Part shown: positions 18,672 through 29,201 of the stretch, one piece after another
How the letters are laid out: the number at the start of each line of letters is the position of its first letter
Position numbering within the stretch: the stretch's first letter is position 1
NCBI RefSeq assembly: GCF_002954615.1
Contig: NZ_MSCJ01000001.1
Location: 186,001-250,000, forward strand
Length of the DNA: 64,000 nucleotides
Direction of reading: 5' to 3'
From: Photobacterium angustum
GTDB taxonomy: Bacteria; Pseudomonadota; Gammaproteobacteria; Enterobacterales; Vibrionaceae
Program-made: the position numbers and the translations under genes
Notes under the pieces: generated by a model
The model's database searches: none
What the model was told of the DNA's origin: nothing
Seen by the model: only the letters and a program-made list of their open reading frames with translations

Positions 18672-19184
18672 TTCTCCATGACAATAGTATGTCGTTTTGG
18701 TGTCATTTTGTTGAAATCTGTGTGGATAGTAGATTGCTTTTATTTCAGAAATATTACACTGATTGTCACAAACATGATTTGTCGCTTTTTTGTGATAGCA
18801 AGCGATTAACTGGCACTAATATATTTTTGTTTTTATATGTTTAACTATCTGTTATATATGGATTATTAAGAGGATTTTGATAAAAAAGGAAATTTGAGTT
18901 TTTTTTAATGTGGTATACGGAAAGGTTGTCTTTTTTTACGATAAATCGTAAAAATCGGTCAATTATGACAGTTTGCCTATATTTAATAGGGAAGCACATG
19001 ACAGGGAAATGCGCGCTAATGTCAAAGGTTCGTTAGTACAGCACGGTTATTATATTGTTATAGCTCTAATTATTCGGTATTTCCGAGTTATTGCATCTAA
19101 ACAAACGATTTCACAAGTGCTGAGAATGACGTTTACACTGCATTTAATTGATTAATTCATATTGTTTTATAGGAGTGACGGTCG
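18672..19184. other. Divergent nptA/nhaA intergenic region
   Basis: A 513-bp AT-rich region with the promoters of nptA (minus) and nhaA (plus). A 14-base palindrome TACGATAAATCGTA sits at 18937-18950. A 60-codon open frame at 18973-19155 has no family features and is not accepted as a gene. AGGAG at 19171-19175 serves nhaA. I could not place -35/-10 elements with confidence. Confidence 0.5.
18937..18950. promoter_or_regulatory. Palindrome, possible operator upstream of nhaA
   Basis: TACGAT-AA-ATCGTA is a perfect dyad about 235 bp before nhaA. It is a candidate site for a dimeric regulator; the identity is unknown. Confidence 0.3.
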
Positions 19185-20354
19185 ATGACCGATGCTATTC
19201 GTAAGTTTCTTAAATTAGAATCAGCAGGTGGAATTGTGCTGATTATTGCTGCGCTTATTGCGATGATCATTGCTAATTCACCGCTAGCATCAGTGTATAC
19301 CGATACATTGCACAGTTATGTTGCTGGCTTATCTGTTTCTCATTGGATTAATGATGGTCTAATGGCTGTTTTCTTTTTGCTTATTGGCTTAGAAGTAAAG
19401 CGTGAGCTAATCGAAGGAGCGCTAAATACTAAAGAGAAAGCGATTTTTCCTGCTATTGCGGCAGTAGGCGGTATGGTTGCACCAGCATTAATTTATGTTG
19501 CGTTTAACTATAACGATCCAATGGCTATTAAAGGTTGGGCAATTCCTGCTGCGACAGATATCGCATTTGCATTAGGTGTGATGGCACTACTGGGTAATCG
19601 TGTACCTGTAAGCTTGAAAGTATTCTTGCTTGCACTTGCGATTATTGATGATTTAGGTGTGATCGTCATTATCGCGCTGTTTTATAGCTCTGATTTATCA
19701 ACGGTTGCTCTTGCGGTTGCTTTTGCTGCTACAGCGACGCTGTTCATCATGAATGCGAAGAATGTTACTAAGCTTTCTTGGTACTTAATTGTTGGTGCTA
19801 TTTTGTGGTTTAGTGTATTGCAATCAGGCGTTCACGCTACGTTAGCTGGTGTTATTCTTGGTTTTACTATTCCACTAACGGGCAAAGATGGTCGTTCAGA
19901 TAAACACTCACCATTGAAGCATTTAGAGCATGTATTACACCCGTATGTTGCTTTCTTGATTCTACCTATCTTTGCATTCGCTAATGCGGGGATCTCATTA
20001 GATGGCGTGTCTGTAGAAAGTTTGTCATCAATGTTACCTGCAGGTATTGCAGCTGGTCTGTTTATTGGTAAACCATTAGGTATATTTACTGCATGTATTA
20101 TCGCTGTGAAATGTGGTTTTGCGAAACTGCCTGATGACATTAACTTTAAACATATTTTTGCGGTATCGGTACTGTGTGGTATCGGCTTTACGATGTCGAT
20201 TTTCATCTCATCGTTAGCATTTGTTGGGGCCGGTGAAAGCTTTGCAACTTACTCACGATTAGGAATATTGTTAGGCTCAACAGTAGCGGCAGTTGTGGGT
20301 TACGTGTTACTGAGTCGTTCTCTTCCAAAGGAAGCACAAAAAGTAGAGGCGTAA
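19185..20354 (+). CDS. nhaA: Na+/H+ antiporter NhaA
   Basis: An electrogenic inner-membrane antiporter (2 H+ in, 1 Na+ out) for Na+ and pH homeostasis. At 389 residues it matches E. coli NhaA (388). The ion-binding aspartates are present in TDIAFALG (Asp133 equivalent) and [10 protein letters not shown] (Asp163/Asp164). The pH-sensor histidine is in [10 protein letters not shown] (His225 equivalent). It is followed after one base by a small exported-protein gene and then by its probable activator nhaR. Confidence 0.96.
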   Translation: MTDAIRKFLKLESAGGIVLIIAALIAMIIANSPLASVYTDTLHSYVAGLSVSHWINDGLMAVFFLLIGLEVKRELIEGALNTKEKAIFPAIAAVGGMVAPALIYVAFNYNDPMAIKGWAIPAATDIAFALGVMALLGNRVPVSLKVFLLALAIIDDLGVIVIIALFYSSDLSTVALAVAFAATATLFIMNAKNVTKLSWYLIVGAILWFSVLQSGVHATLAGVILGFTIPLTGKDGRSDKHSPLKHLEHVLHPYVAFLILPIFAFANAGISLDGVSVESLSSMLPAGIAAGLFIGKPLGIFTACIIAVKCGFAKLPDDINFKHIFAVSVLCGIGFTMSIFISSLAFVGAGESFATYSRLGILLGSTVAAVVGYVLLSRSLPKEAQKVEA

Positions 20355-20355
20355 T

Positions 20356-20610
20356 ATGTATAAATACCTATTAGCTATACTGTTTTCAACTTTCGCAACC
20401 TCAAGTGTTGCAGCAATGAACTATCAACATTGTACAATGGCTGACAGAACTGAGATTTGTCAGGCTTATCTGCAAGGTTTAAATGATGGGAAAAAAGAGG
20501 AAAAAAAAGTAATCAGCTCTAAACCATCATTCCAAGATCGAGCACTTGAGCAGCGAAGCGGTGAGCTATATCGCAACCTTGAACGATTTAATCGTCAACC
20601 TGCGAGTTAA
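20356..20610 (+). CDS. Small exported protein linked to nhaA, unknown function
   Basis: An 84-residue precursor that starts one base after the nhaA stop codon, so translational coupling is likely. It has a clear signal peptide (about 1-20, MYKYLLAILF to SSVAA). The short mature part has two cysteines (HCTMADRTEICQAY) that could form a disulfide, followed by a charged, lysine- and arginine-rich tail. I do not recognise a family. Position between nhaA and nhaR suggests co-expression with the antiporter; any role in Na+ tolerance is speculation. Confidence 0.75.
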   Translation: MYKYLLAILFSTFATSSVAAMNYQHCTMADRTEICQAYLQGLNDGKKEEKKVISSKPSFQDRALEQRSGELYRNLERFNRQPAS

Positions 20611-20655
20611 TAGGTTTCTATTACGCGTTTATTAGAAATAATAAGATAAAGATTG

Positions 20656-20702
20656 AAGACCCCAGTGGCACTGCGTAAGCTTTGTCGTTGGGGTTTTTTT
20701 TA
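20656..20702 (+). terminator. Terminator between the nhaA operon and nhaR
   Basis: ACCCCA (20659-20664) pairs with TGGGGT (20689-20694), with further pairing possible in the 24-nt loop, followed by a run of T. It lies just before nhaR, so nhaR is read by leakage or by its own promoter. Confidence 0.65.
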
Positions 20703-20717
20703 TGGGTTGGTAAGGGT

Positions 20718-21605
20718 ATGTCTCACTTAAATTATAATCACTTATATTATTTTTGGATGGTGTGTAAACAAGGCTCTGTGACCAAAGCTGCGGATGCTTT
20801 ATTTTTGGCACCACAAACGGTAACAGGGCAGATCCGTGCTTTAGAAGATCGTTTAAAAGGGCGATTAACTAAACGTGTAGGACGCCAGATTGAACCAACT
20901 GAATTAGGACAAATGGTGTTTAAGTATGCCGATAAAATGTTTGATTTAAGTTATCAAATGCTGGATCGGATCAACTATACCCAGCGAGATAATCAGCTTT
21001 TTGAAGTGGGTGTTGCTGATGCGTTGTCTAAACGATTAGTTAGCCAAGTGTTATTAGAAGGCATGCCTGATGATCAGAGAATTCATTTTAGCTGTTTTGA
21101 GTCAACCCATGAAATGCTACTAGAACAACTATCCCAGCATAAGCTTGATATGATCCTTTCTGATTGTCCCGTAGATTCAACCCAAAGCCCTGGTTTATAC
21201 AGCAAGAAATTAGGGGAGTCTGGAATGAGTTTTTTCTGTTCAGATAAACTATCAGAATCGACGTTTCCCGCATGTATTGAAGATTATAAATTGTTAGTAC
21301 CAAGCCGCCGCTCTGCGATGGGGAGAAAACTGCATCAATGGTTTGATCAGCAAGGGATCACGCCTAATATTTTAGGTGAATTTGATGATTCAGCTCTAAT
21401 GAAAGCGTTTTCGTCTTATCAACAATCTATGTTTATAGCTCCCTCTAGCTATGCAGATGAGTTAAAGGAATCATGCCAAGTGCATGAGGTAAAAAGAGTG
21501 AGTGATATTTCAGAAGAATATTATGTCATTTTTGCGGAGCGGATGATAATGCACCCATCGGTCACGCGTATCTGTGAGGCGGATTTTAGTCGGTTATTCG
21601 CTTAA
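20718..21605 (+). CDS. nhaR: LysR-type activator NhaR
   Basis: NhaR is a Na+-responsive LysR-family regulator that activates nhaA. The chosen start, ATG 20718, gives the family N-terminus [13 protein letters not shown] and 295 residues. An upstream TTG at 20682 lies inside the preceding terminator. The winged helix-turn-helix is clear ([25 protein letters not shown] when read in parts, residues about 18-42). The rest is the LysR substrate-binding fold. It directly follows nhaA and its small partner, as nhaR follows nhaA in E. coli. Confidence 0.93.
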   Translation: MSHLNYNHLYYFWMVCKQGSVTKAADALFLAPQTVTGQIRALEDRLKGRLTKRVGRQIEPTELGQMVFKYADKMFDLSYQMLDRINYTQRDNQLFEVGVADALSKRLVSQVLLEGMPDDQRIHFSCFESTHEMLLEQLSQHKLDMILSDCPVDSTQSPGLYSKKLGESGMSFFCSDKLSESTFPACIEDYKLLVPSRRSAMGRKLHQWFDQQGITPNILGEFDDSALMKAFSSYQQSMFIAPSSYADELKESCQVHEVKRVSDISEEYYVIFAERMIMHPSVTRICEADFSRLFA

Positions 21606-21676
21606 GTAGCCTCATACCCATTTATGAGGCTAAAGTTGCAGACAGATGGATAGCGCGCTTATTAGAGGCTTATTTA

Positions 21677-22303
21677 TCAGTTATCAGAGAGCGTGTCTGT
21701 TTCTTCTTTTGTGTTTTTATCGTTCTTTCCCTTAGGAGTAGAGATACCTGCGGTGAGATTGTAGCGCATTGCCTCTTCGAATGACCAATCAACAAGTGTT
21801 AAGTCTTCACGCTTAACCAAGGTTGTCACTCCAGCAATTTGATAGCTAAGTGGGAATAATACGGGAACCCAATCCCCCTCAGGAAGCGCATTAGCGAGCG
21901 GTTCAGGCATGTCATCAGACATAATAAAGCCGATTACATAACTATCATTGGCTTGATGCACTAAAACCGTTTGCTGTCCTTTATTTTTATTATCACTGCT
22001 CATAAGTGAGGCAATGTCATTGATGCTGCTGTATACCGTTTTAAAGAACGGAAAACGCATCAATTGTCGAATAATGAAATCATACAGCCAAGCAATAGGG
22101 CTAACAGAGAAAAGAAGGCCAGCAATAAACAATAAAGTCAGGATCAATAAAAACCCAGCGCCTTTGAATAACTCAGTTATATGGAATAAACCAAATAAAA
22201 AGTTACCGACTTTGTCTAATGACTCAAATAATGACCAAAATAGCCATATGCTCAAGACTAAAGGCAGGACGTTGAGCAAACCTCGTAACAGCGTTTTTTT
22301 CAT
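21677..22303 (-). CDS. DUF502 family membrane protein
   Basis: A 208-residue inner-membrane protein of the DUF502 family, whose molecular function is not established. Two N-terminal hydrophobic segments (about 8-27 and 48-70) are followed by a soluble part with family stretches such as RFPFFKTVYSSINDI, VIGFIMSD and GDWVPVLFPLS. The C-terminal ~25 residues are charged and low in complexity (Lys, Asn, Thr, Glu, Asp). It is downstream of rpsT on the same strand, with a terminator between. Confidence 0.85.
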   Translation of the reverse strand: MKKTLLRGLLNVLPLVLSIWLFWSLFESLDKVGNFLFGLFHITELFKGAGFLLILTLLFIAGLLFSVSPIAWLYDFIIRQLMRFPFFKTVYSSINDIASLMSSDNKNKGQQTVLVHQANDSYVIGFIMSDDMPEPLANALPEGDWVPVLFPLSYQIAGVTTLVKREDLTLVDWSFEEAMRYNLTAGISTPKGKNDKNTKEETDTLSDN

Positions 22304-22388
22304 GTTTTGCTCTTAATGAAGATAAGAATAAGAAGACAGTGTGCCACAAAGATGGCAGCAGAGAGTCAGAGGAATATAAATTTCAGAT

Positions 22389-22420
22389 ATAAAAAAACCG
22401 ACTCGAGGTCGGTTTTTTTA
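22389..22420 (-). terminator. Intrinsic terminator after rpsT
   Basis: AAAAAACCGAC TCGA GGTCGGTTTTTT: perfect stem with T-tracts in both directions. Confidence 0.88.
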
Positions 22421-22443
22421 AATCTAAACTCAAAAATTAAAAA

Positions 22444-22704
22444 TTAAAGAGCTTTGATTTTAGCAGCTAGACGAGCTTTATGACGTGCAGCTTTGTTTTT
22501 GTGGATCAGGCCTTTAGTAGCCATGCGATCCATAACAGGTTGCATTTCAACGAAAGCTTGTGTTGCAGCTTCTTTATTACCAGCTTCAATAGCGATAATT
22601 ACTTTCTTGAAGAAAGTGCGCATCATAGAACGACGGCTAGCGTTGTGCTGGCGACGTTTTTCTGAAGTTAGTGCACGTTTCTTAGCAGATTTGATATTTG
22701 CCAA
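22444..22704 (-). CDS. rpsT: 30S ribosomal protein S20 (TTG start)
   Basis: S20 binds 16S rRNA early in 30S assembly. The protein begins (M)[17 protein letters not shown] and has 86 residues, as in E. coli. It starts at TTG 22704 with GGGAG (complement of 22711-22717) seven bases upstream. The open frame continues upstream to 22812, but that extension is not part of S20. E. coli rpsT also starts with UUG, which is linked to its translational autoregulation. It is divergent from murJ. Confidence 0.96.
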   Translation of the reverse strand: MANIKSAKKRALTSEKRRQHNASRRSMMRTFFKKVIIAIEAGNKEAATQAFVEMQPVMDRMATKGLIHKNKAARHKARLAAKIKAL

Positions 22705-22750
22705 GGGTGTAACTCCCAAATCTTGGTACGGTGACAATTTAAGGCCGAGG

Positions 22751-22779
22751 ACTATGCCTTGGTTCTTTGTAATTGTCAA
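22751..22779 (-). promoter_or_regulatory. Sigma70 promoter of rpsT
   Basis: On the minus strand, TTGACA (22779-22774), a 17-bp spacer and CATAGT (22756-22751). This predicts a start near 22744 and a leader of about 40 nt to the TTG codon. Confidence 0.65.
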
Positions 22780-22912
22780 ATGATTTGTGCGAATAACCGC
22801 CAGACCAATCAAGTTGGCACTTGCGGATTAACACGGTTAATATGGCGGCAGATTTTACCAGCATTTGGAATCAGAAGTCACCTTTCTGAGCCATCTTTTA
22901 TGAGGTTTTTTT

Positions 22913-24472
22913 GTGAGTAAGCGTCTTTTACGCTCTGGAATGATAGTTAGCGCCATGACTTTGGTCTCTCGCGTACTCGGTTTAGTCCGAGATGTGGTGG
23001 TTGCTAACCTTATGGGAGCAGGGGCTGCGGCCGATGTTTTTTTCTTTGCAAATAAAATTCCCAACTTTCTGCGTCGTCTTTTTGCCGAAGGGGCTTTTTC
23101 GCAAGCATTTGTACCTGTATTGACTGAATACCATGCAGCAGGTGATGTTGATCGAACACGAGAGTTGATTGCAAAAGCAGCAGGTACGCTAGGCGGCATT
23201 GTGACGATCGTGACATTGTTTGGGGTGTTAGGCTCTGGCGCTGTGACGGCTTTGTTCGGTTTTGGTTGGTTTTGGGATTGGCTACACGGTGGGGCTGATG
23301 CAGAAAAATTTGAACTTGCAAGCTTGTTACTAAAAATCACTTTCCCATATTTGTGGTTTATCACCTTTGTTGCTTTATCTGGCGCGATATTAAATACGTT
23401 AGGTAAATTTGCGATATCGTCGTTTACTCCGGTTTTTTTAAACATATCTATTATTGGTTGTGCGTGGTTTGTATCTCCACATCTTGCTCAACCTGAGATT
23501 GGTTTAGCTATCGGTGTTTTCGTTGGTGGCTTAGTGCAGTTTGGCTTTCAATTGCCATTTTTGTATCGTGAAGGATATTTAGTTCGCCCTAAATGGGGCT
23601 GGAATGATCCGGGTGTGACAAAAATTCGCAAACTGATGTTACCTGCGCTATTTGGTGTGTCTGTTACCCAAATTAACTTATTGCTTGATACCTTCATTGC
23701 CAGTTTCTTAATGACGGGTTCTATCAGTTGGCTGTATTACTCTGATCGTTTATTAGAGTTTCCTCTTGGTTTATTTGGTATTGCTATTGCAACGGTGATA
23801 TTACCTGCGCTTTCACGTAAACACGTTGATAAATCGCCAGAACAATTCGCCCAAACGATGGACTGGGGAGTTAGAATGGTGCTACTGCTTGGCATTCCCG
23901 CCATGCTTGGCATGATCACATTGGCGAAACCTATGTTGATGGTAATGTTTATGCGCGGCGAATTTAGCGTTTACGATGTGAATCAAACTGCAGCATCATT
24001 ATGGGTTGTATCAGCTGGTCTATTAAATTACATGCTGATTAAAGTCTTTGCGCCCGGCTACTACGCACGTCAAGATACTAAAACACCTGTAAAAATTGGT
24101 ATTATTGCGATGGTGAGTAATATGGTGTTTAACGGTATGTTTGCACCATTTTACGGTTATGTGGGTTTATCTATTGCCAGTGTTTTATCGGCATTGTTAA
24201 ACGCTGCGCTATTGTACCGAGGCTTGCATGTAGGCAATATTTATCGCATTAGCCGTCAAACATTATTTTTTGTTCTGCGACTTGCTGTGGCTGGCGTTTT
24301 AATGGTGGCAAGCTTGTTATGGTTAAGCCCAACAATGGAACAGTGGTTAGGTTTTCATTTGCTTGAACGTGTCGGCTGGTTGTTTGGTTTAATTGCAATA
24401 GGCAGTGGTGTTTATCTAATAATTGCGATGATTTTAGGCATTCGCCCACGACATCTGCGTACAGATAGCTGA
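22913..24472 (+). CDS. murJ: Lipid II flippase MurJ
   Basis: MurJ moves the peptidoglycan precursor lipid II across the inner membrane and is essential in most bacteria. The 519 residues form about 14 transmembrane segments. Family stretches are clear: SRVLGLVRDVVVA, FFFANKIPNFLRRLFAEGAFSQAFVP, SRKHVDKSPEQF, and APGYYARQDTKTPVKI. The start is GTG 22913, giving MSKRLLRSG, with GAGG nine bases upstream. It leads the murJ-ribF-ileS-lspA-fkpB-ispH gene series. Confidence 0.95.
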   Translation: MSKRLLRSGMIVSAMTLVSRVLGLVRDVVVANLMGAGAAADVFFFANKIPNFLRRLFAEGAFSQAFVPVLTEYHAAGDVDRTRELIAKAAGTLGGIVTIVTLFGVLGSGAVTALFGFGWFWDWLHGGADAEKFELASLLLKITFPYLWFITFVALSGAILNTLGKFAISSFTPVFLNISIIGCAWFVSPHLAQPEIGLAIGVFVGGLVQFGFQLPFLYREGYLVRPKWGWNDPGVTKIRKLMLPALFGVSVTQINLLLDTFIASFLMTGSISWLYYSDRLLEFPLGLFGIAIATVILPALSRKHVDKSPEQFAQTMDWGVRMVLLLGIPAMLGMITLAKPMLMVMFMRGEFSVYDVNQTAASLWVVSAGLLNYMLIKVFAPGYYARQDTKTPVKIGIIAMVSNMVFNGMFAPFYGYVGLSIASVLSALLNAALLYRGLHVGNIYRISRQTLFFVLRLAVAGVLMVASLLWLSPTMEQWLGFHLLERVGWLFGLIAIGSGVYLIIAMILGIRPRHLRTDS

Positions 24473-24491
24473 TTGCAAGCGTTGAGTAGTA

Positions 24492-24497
24492 TATAAT
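24492..24497 (+). promoter_or_regulatory. -10 box upstream of ribF
   Basis: A perfect TATAAT with a GC-rich discriminator (CCGCC) just after murJ, 132 bp before ribF. No good -35 at 16-18 bp was found, so only the -10 is claimed. Confidence 0.4.
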
Positions 24498-24628
24498 CCG
24501 CCAGCTTTACTGTAGAAAAGCAACATTTTCCGCAATAATAGCGGCGGAGTTTTTAGCTTTAAAGACGGATTTTGATTGTTTGCATCTTTTAGCGTGTGAA
24601 TATTGATGAGTGGTAAGTAACAGAGCGC

Positions 24629-25591
24629 ATGGAATTAATTCGAGGTATACATAATATTCAACCCCAGCATCATGGCTGTGTGTTGACTATCGGCAACTTT
24701 GATGGTGTTCATTTAGGGCATCAAGCATTGCTACGTCAAGTGGTAGCTAAAGCCCATGCGATGCAACTTTCCGCAACGGTAATGACATTTGAGCCTCAGC
24801 CGTTAGAATTGTTCGCAGGAGATAAAGCGCCAGCACGCTTAACCCGTTTTAGAGATAAATATTTACAGCTAAAAAAGGTCGGTATTGATCGTTTATTGTG
24901 CGTAAATTTTAATCATCATTTTGCTACCATGAGTGCTGAAGATTTCGTTGAGTGCTTGTTGGTTAAGCAATTGGGTGTTAAGTTTCTTGTTATTGGCGAT
25001 GATTTTCGCTTTGGACAAGGTCGTAGTGGCAGTTTTGATATGTTAGTTGCCGCTGGTCTAAAACATGGCTTTGAGGTGGTAAGTACCCAAAGCTTTTGTG
25101 TTTCGGAGCAGCGTGTAAGCAGCACTGCCATTCGTCAAGCACTGGCAAATAACGAACTTGAACAAGCGGAGATGATGCTTGGTCGGCCTTACAGTATTCG
25201 CGGACGTGTCTCACACGGACGCAAGCTCGGTCGAACTATTAATTTCCCTACCGCCAATATACCTTTAAAGCGACGTGTAGCGCCGGTAGCTGGTGTTTAT
25301 GCTGTTGAAGTGTATGGTGCAGATAGTCGCCCTGTGATGGGGGTGGCTAATGTTGGTCATCGACCAACCGTAAAAGGTGTACGCCAACAACTTGAAGTAC
25401 ACTTATTTGATTTTAATGCTGATCTCTACGGACATCAGCTAGAAGTCGTGTTACGCCATAAATTGCGTGACGAAAAGAAATTTGAATCCTTCGATGCGCT
25501 TAAACGCCAAATCGAGCGAGATGCTCAAACAGCACGGGTGTGGCTGTCTGAGCGTAATAATGTCCAACTTCGCCCAAGTAACGGAATCTAG
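24629..25591 (+). CDS. ribF: Bifunctional riboflavin kinase / FAD synthetase
   Basis: RibF phosphorylates riboflavin to FMN and adenylates FMN to FAD. The 320 residues match the family. The N-terminal nucleotidyltransferase domain shows [16 protein letters not shown] and [12 protein letters not shown], and SSTAIRQAL is the ISST-like motif. The C-terminal kinase domain shows [11 protein letters not shown] and AGVYAVEV. ileS starts only six bases after its stop codon, indicating one operon, as in E. coli. Confidence 0.95.
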   Translation: MELIRGIHNIQPQHHGCVLTIGNFDGVHLGHQALLRQVVAKAHAMQLSATVMTFEPQPLELFAGDKAPARLTRFRDKYLQLKKVGIDRLLCVNFNHHFATMSAEDFVECLLVKQLGVKFLVIGDDFRFGQGRSGSFDMLVAAGLKHGFEVVSTQSFCVSEQRVSSTAIRQALANNELEQAEMMLGRPYSIRGRVSHGRKLGRTINFPTANIPLKRRVAPVAGVYAVEVYGADSRPVMGVANVGHRPTVKGVRQQLEVHLFDFNADLYGHQLEVVLRHKLRDEKKFESFDALKRQIERDAQTARVWLSERNNVQLRPSNGI

Positions 25592-25596
25592 AATCA

Positions 25597-28437
25597 ATGA
25601 GCGACTATAAAGATACCCTGAACCTGCCTGAAACAGGGTTTCCGATGCGAGGCAACCTAGCTCAGCGTGAGCCTGCAATGCTTAAGCGTTGGTATGATGA
25701 AGATCTTTACGGTGAAATCCGTAAAGCAAAGAAAGGTAAAAAATCTTTCGTATTACACGATGGCCCTCCATACGCTAACGGTGATATTCACATTGGTCAC
25801 GCACTAAACAAGATTCTTAAAGACATTATTATTAAGTCAAAGACTCTGTCTGGTTTTGACTCACCGTATATCCCTGGTTGGGACTGTCACGGTCTACCTA
25901 TCGAATTGATGGTAGAGAAAAAAGTGGGTAAGCCGGGTCAAAAAGTGACAGCAGCTGAATTCCGTGAAAAGTGTCGTGAATATGCTGCAGGTCAAGTTAA
26001 TGGTCAAAAAGAAAGTTTCATTCGTTTAGGTGTACTAGGTGAATGGGACAAGCCTTACCGCACAATGGACTTCGATACCGAAGCCAACATTATTCGTGCA
26101 TTAGGTAAAATTGCAGATAACGATCACTTGTTGAAGGGGTTTAAACCTGTTCACTGGTGTACTGACTGTGGTTCAGCACTGGCTGAAGCTGAAGTTGAAT
26201 ACCAAGATAAAGTATCGCTATCTATCGATGTGAAATTTAAAGCGGTAGATGAAGCGGCTGTATTAGCTAAATTTGGTTGTGTGGCTGATCAAGGTCAAGG
26301 CGATGTATCGATTGTTATTTGGACAACAACGCCTTGGACAATGCCTGCTAACCGCGCAGTAGCTGTAAGTGCTGATCTTGAGTACGCATTAGTACAAACA
26401 CCAGTTACAGAAGCACATCCTCAGCCGCAACGTTTAATCGTAGCGGCAGAGCTTGTAAAAGATGTAATGGGTCGTGTTGGTTTTGAAGAATCAGAAATCC
26501 TGGGTTTCTGTAAAGGTGAAGAGCTTGAGCTACTTCGCTTTAACCACCCATTCTACAGCTTTGATGTGCCAGTAATTTTAGGTGATCACGTAACGACTGA
26601 ATCAGGTACAGGTTGTGTACATACCGCTCCTGGTCACGGTCAAGAAGACTTCGTGGTAGGTCAAAAATACAATCTTGAAATTGCAAACCCTGTGGGCAGT
26701 AATGGTGTTTACCTACCAGATACTGAGATCTTTGCTGGTCAACACGTATTTAAAGCAAATGAAGCTGTTGTTGAAGTACTACGTGAGCACGGCTCACTAT
26801 TGAATTTCTCAAAAATCACACACAGCTACCCACACTGCTGGCGTCATAAAACGCCAATTATCTTCCGTGCTACGCCGCAATGGTTCATTTCTATGGACAA
26901 AGCAGGTCTACGTACGAAAGCATTGGGCGAAATCAAAAATGTTCAATGGATGCCTGAGTGGGGTCAAAGCCGTATTGAAGGTATGATCGAAGGTCGTCCT
27001 GAGTGGTGTATCTCGCGCCAGCGTACGTGGGGCGTGCCAATTGCACTATTCATCCATAAAGAAACGCAAGAACTTCACCCTCAAACCTCTGAGCTAATTG
27101 AAAAAGTAGCACAGCTTGTTGAGCAAAAAGGTATTCAAGCTTGGTGGGATCTAGAACTTACTGATGTAATGAACGCAGAAGATGCCGCAAATTACGAAAA
27201 AGTACTAGATACACTAGACGTATGGTTTGACTCTGGTGTTACGCACTTCTCAGTGGTTGATAGCCGTCCAGAATTTAACGGTCACTCAGCGGATCTTTAC
27301 CTTGAAGGTTCAGACCAACACCGCGGTTGGTTCCAGTCTTCATTGATTTCATCGGTAGCGATGAAAGATAAAGCACCGTACAAGCAAGTGTTAACACACG
27401 GCTTCGTTGTTGATGGTCAAGGCCGTAAGATGTCTAAATCTATCGGTAACGTTGTTGCACCAAAAGATGTAACGAATAAGCTTGGTGCTGATATTTTACG
27501 CCTATGGGTTGCTTCGACTGATTACACTGGCGAAGTGGCTGTATCTGATGAGATCTTAAAGCGTTCAGCCGATGCTTACCGTCGTATTCGTAACACAGCA
27601 CGTTTCTTCTTAGCTAACTTAAGCGGTTTCAACCCTGAAACTGACTGTGTTCCAGCTGAAGAAATGGTCGCACTTGATCGTTGGGCTGTTGGTCGCGCAA
27701 TGGCGGCTCAAGAAGAAATCATCAAAGATTACGAAGATTACAACCTGCACTCAGTAACACAGCGCTTAATGCAGTTCTGTTCTATTGAGATGGGTTCATT
27801 CTACTTAGATGTAATCAAAGACCGTCAATACACAGCAAAACGTGGAAGCCATGCTCAACGTAGCTGTCAGACAGCGCTTTACTACATTGTAGAGGCATTA
27901 GTTCGTTGGATGGCACCTATCATGTCATTCACAGCAGATGAAATTTGGAATGAAATGCCAGGTCAACGTGACAAGTTCGTGTTTACTGGTGAGTGGTTCG
28001 ATGGCCTATTTGGTCTTGCTGATAACGAAGAACTAAGCAACGAATTCTGGGCTGAAATCCAACAAGTTCGTGGCGCAGTGAACAAGTTACTTGAAACAGC
28101 ACGAAGCGAAAAAGTGATCGGTGGCTCACTACAGGCAGAGGTTATCCTTTCTGCTAATGCTGAGCTGGCTGAGAAGCTGAATAAGTTAGAGGACGAACTA
28201 CGTTTTGTTCTATTAACATCTAAAGCTCAAGTTGTTGTTGCTGATAGCAAGCCTGAAAATGCGCAAGAAACCGATATCGAAGGTTTATTCGTAACGGTTA
28301 AAGCATCTGAAGCGGCGAAGTGTGAGCGTTGTTGGCACCATGTTGCTGATGTTGGCACAATCGCAGGCCATGAAGAAATTTGTGGTCGCTGTGCAACTAA
28401 CATCGACGGCGAAGGCGAAAAGAGAAAGTTTGCATAA
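25597..28437 (+). CDS. ileS: Isoleucyl-tRNA synthetase
   Basis: A 946-residue class I synthetase charging tRNA-Ile, with an editing domain that removes valine. HIGH is at residues 65-68, KMSKS at 611-615 ([11 protein letters not shown]). The editing site shows [14 protein letters not shown]. The C-terminal zinc finger is intact with C909, C912 (CERCW) and C929, C932 (CGRC). The stop codon overlaps the lspA start by one base. Confidence 0.97.
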   Translation: MSDYKDTLNLPETGFPMRGNLAQREPAMLKRWYDEDLYGEIRKAKKGKKSFVLHDGPPYANGDIHIGHALNKILKDIIIKSKTLSGFDSPYIPGWDCHGLPIELMVEKKVGKPGQKVTAAEFREKCREYAAGQVNGQKESFIRLGVLGEWDKPYRTMDFDTEANIIRALGKIADNDHLLKGFKPVHWCTDCGSALAEAEVEYQDKVSLSIDVKFKAVDEAAVLAKFGCVADQGQGDVSIVIWTTTPWTMPANRAVAVSADLEYALVQTPVTEAHPQPQRLIVAAELVKDVMGRVGFEESEILGFCKGEELELLRFNHPFYSFDVPVILGDHVTTESGTGCVHTAPGHGQEDFVVGQKYNLEIANPVGSNGVYLPDTEIFAGQHVFKANEAVVEVLREHGSLLNFSKITHSYPHCWRHKTPIIFRATPQWFISMDKAGLRTKALGEIKNVQWMPEWGQSRIEGMIEGRPEWCISRQRTWGVPIALFIHKETQELHPQTSELIEKVAQLVEQKGIQAWWDLELTDVMNAEDAANYEKVLDTLDVWFDSGVTHFSVVDSRPEFNGHSADLYLEGSDQHRGWFQSSLISSVAMKDKAPYKQVLTHGFVVDGQGRKMSKSIGNVVAPKDVTNKLGADILRLWVASTDYTGEVAVSDEILKRSADAYRRIRNTARFFLANLSGFNPETDCVPAEEMVALDRWAVGRAMAAQEEIIKDYEDYNLHSVTQRLMQFCSIEMGSFYLDVIKDRQYTAKRGSHAQRSCQTALYYIVEALVRWMAPIMSFTADEIWNEMPGQRDKFVFTGEWFDGLFGLADNEELSNEFWAEIQQVRGAVNKLLETARSEKVIGGSLQAEVILSANAELAEKLNKLEDELRFVLLTSKAQVVVADSKPENAQETDIEGLFVTVKASEAAKCERCWHHVADVGTIAGHEEICGRCATNIDGEGEKRKFA

Positions 28438-28958
28438 TGACAAGTACAGCACTGAAGCAATCGCTAACAGTTAAACAATCTGGCATCCGTTGGCTATGGC
28501 TAGCGGTTCTGGTATTTATCATCGATAACGGCACTAAGCTGTTAGTGATGGACACGATGGGCTATGGCTGGCCAAACCGGATCGAAGTATTGCCGTTTTT
28601 TAATTTACTTTATGTGCACAACACAGGTGCAGCATTTAGTTTTTTAAGTGACGCAAGTGGCTGGCAGCGTTGGTTATTTGCAGCTATTGCCTTTGGTGTT
28701 TGTGGTTTATTAATGTACTGGATGCGTCGCACACCAGCGACAAATAAAATCGCTAATATTGCTTATGCATTAATTATTGGTGGCGCATTAGGTAACTTAT
28801 TTGATCGTATGTATCATGGTTTTGTGGTTGATTTTCTAGACCTTTACTATGGTAGCTACCATTGGCCTGCATTTAATATTGCTGATAGTGCAATATGTGT
28901 TGGTGCGGCTTTGTTGATACTTGATGGTTTTAAATCAGACAAGCAAGCTAAGTCGTAA
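28437..28958 (+). CDS. lspA: Lipoprotein signal peptidase (signal peptidase II)
   Basis: LspA is an inner-membrane aspartyl protease that removes signal peptides from prolipoproteins after Lgt modification. The 173-residue protein has four transmembrane segments. The catalytic aspartates lie in [10 protein letters not shown] and [11 protein letters not shown], and the NTGAAFSFL motif is present. The start ATG 28437 overlaps the ileS stop (TAATG). Linkage to ileS is conserved. lgt, its partner enzyme, is not in this window. Confidence 0.96.
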   Translation: MTSTALKQSLTVKQSGIRWLWLAVLVFIIDNGTKLLVMDTMGYGWPNRIEVLPFFNLLYVHNTGAAFSFLSDASGWQRWLFAAIAFGVCGLLMYWMRRTPATNKIANIAYALIIGGALGNLFDRMYHGFVVDFLDLYYGSYHWPAFNIADSAICVGAALLILDGFKSDKQAKS

Positions 28959-28996
28959 TTAGTTACCTTTATCGGTATTAATAACACGTCAATATT

Positions 28997-29028
28997 AAAC
29001 GCAGTTCATTTATGAGCTGCGTTTTTTT
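28997..29028 (+). terminator. Intrinsic terminator after lspA
   Basis: AAACGCAG / CTGCGTTT stem with a 12-nt loop and seven T. fkpB-ispH may therefore also have their own promoter. Confidence 0.78.
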
Positions 29029-29201
29029 ATTTGTGCGTGTTGACGCCTTATTCTTAATTTAACAAATCGAGTGATACAAATGTAAAACCTTAGTGCCTGT
29101 CCGTTGATACGCACGATGGTTTATTGTTAAATGGGAACATTAAAATAAAAGTGAGCGACTTGTTGTTAGATCAATAAGACGATCATACAAAAGGATGTGC
29201 T

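Noticed and set aside
18672-18800. Pho box upstream of nptA
   Set aside because: One half-site-like sequence (ATTACA) was seen but the second half does not match the CTGTCAT/CTGTNAC consensus.
18973-19155. 60-codon open frame upstream of nhaA
   Set aside because: TTG start without a ribosome-binding site, no signal peptide or known motif, ends close to the nhaA leader; likely chance.
22855-23445. 196-codon minus-strand open frame inside murJ
   Set aside because: Shadow of murJ: Ser/Pro/Arg-rich, no domain, no ribosome-binding context.
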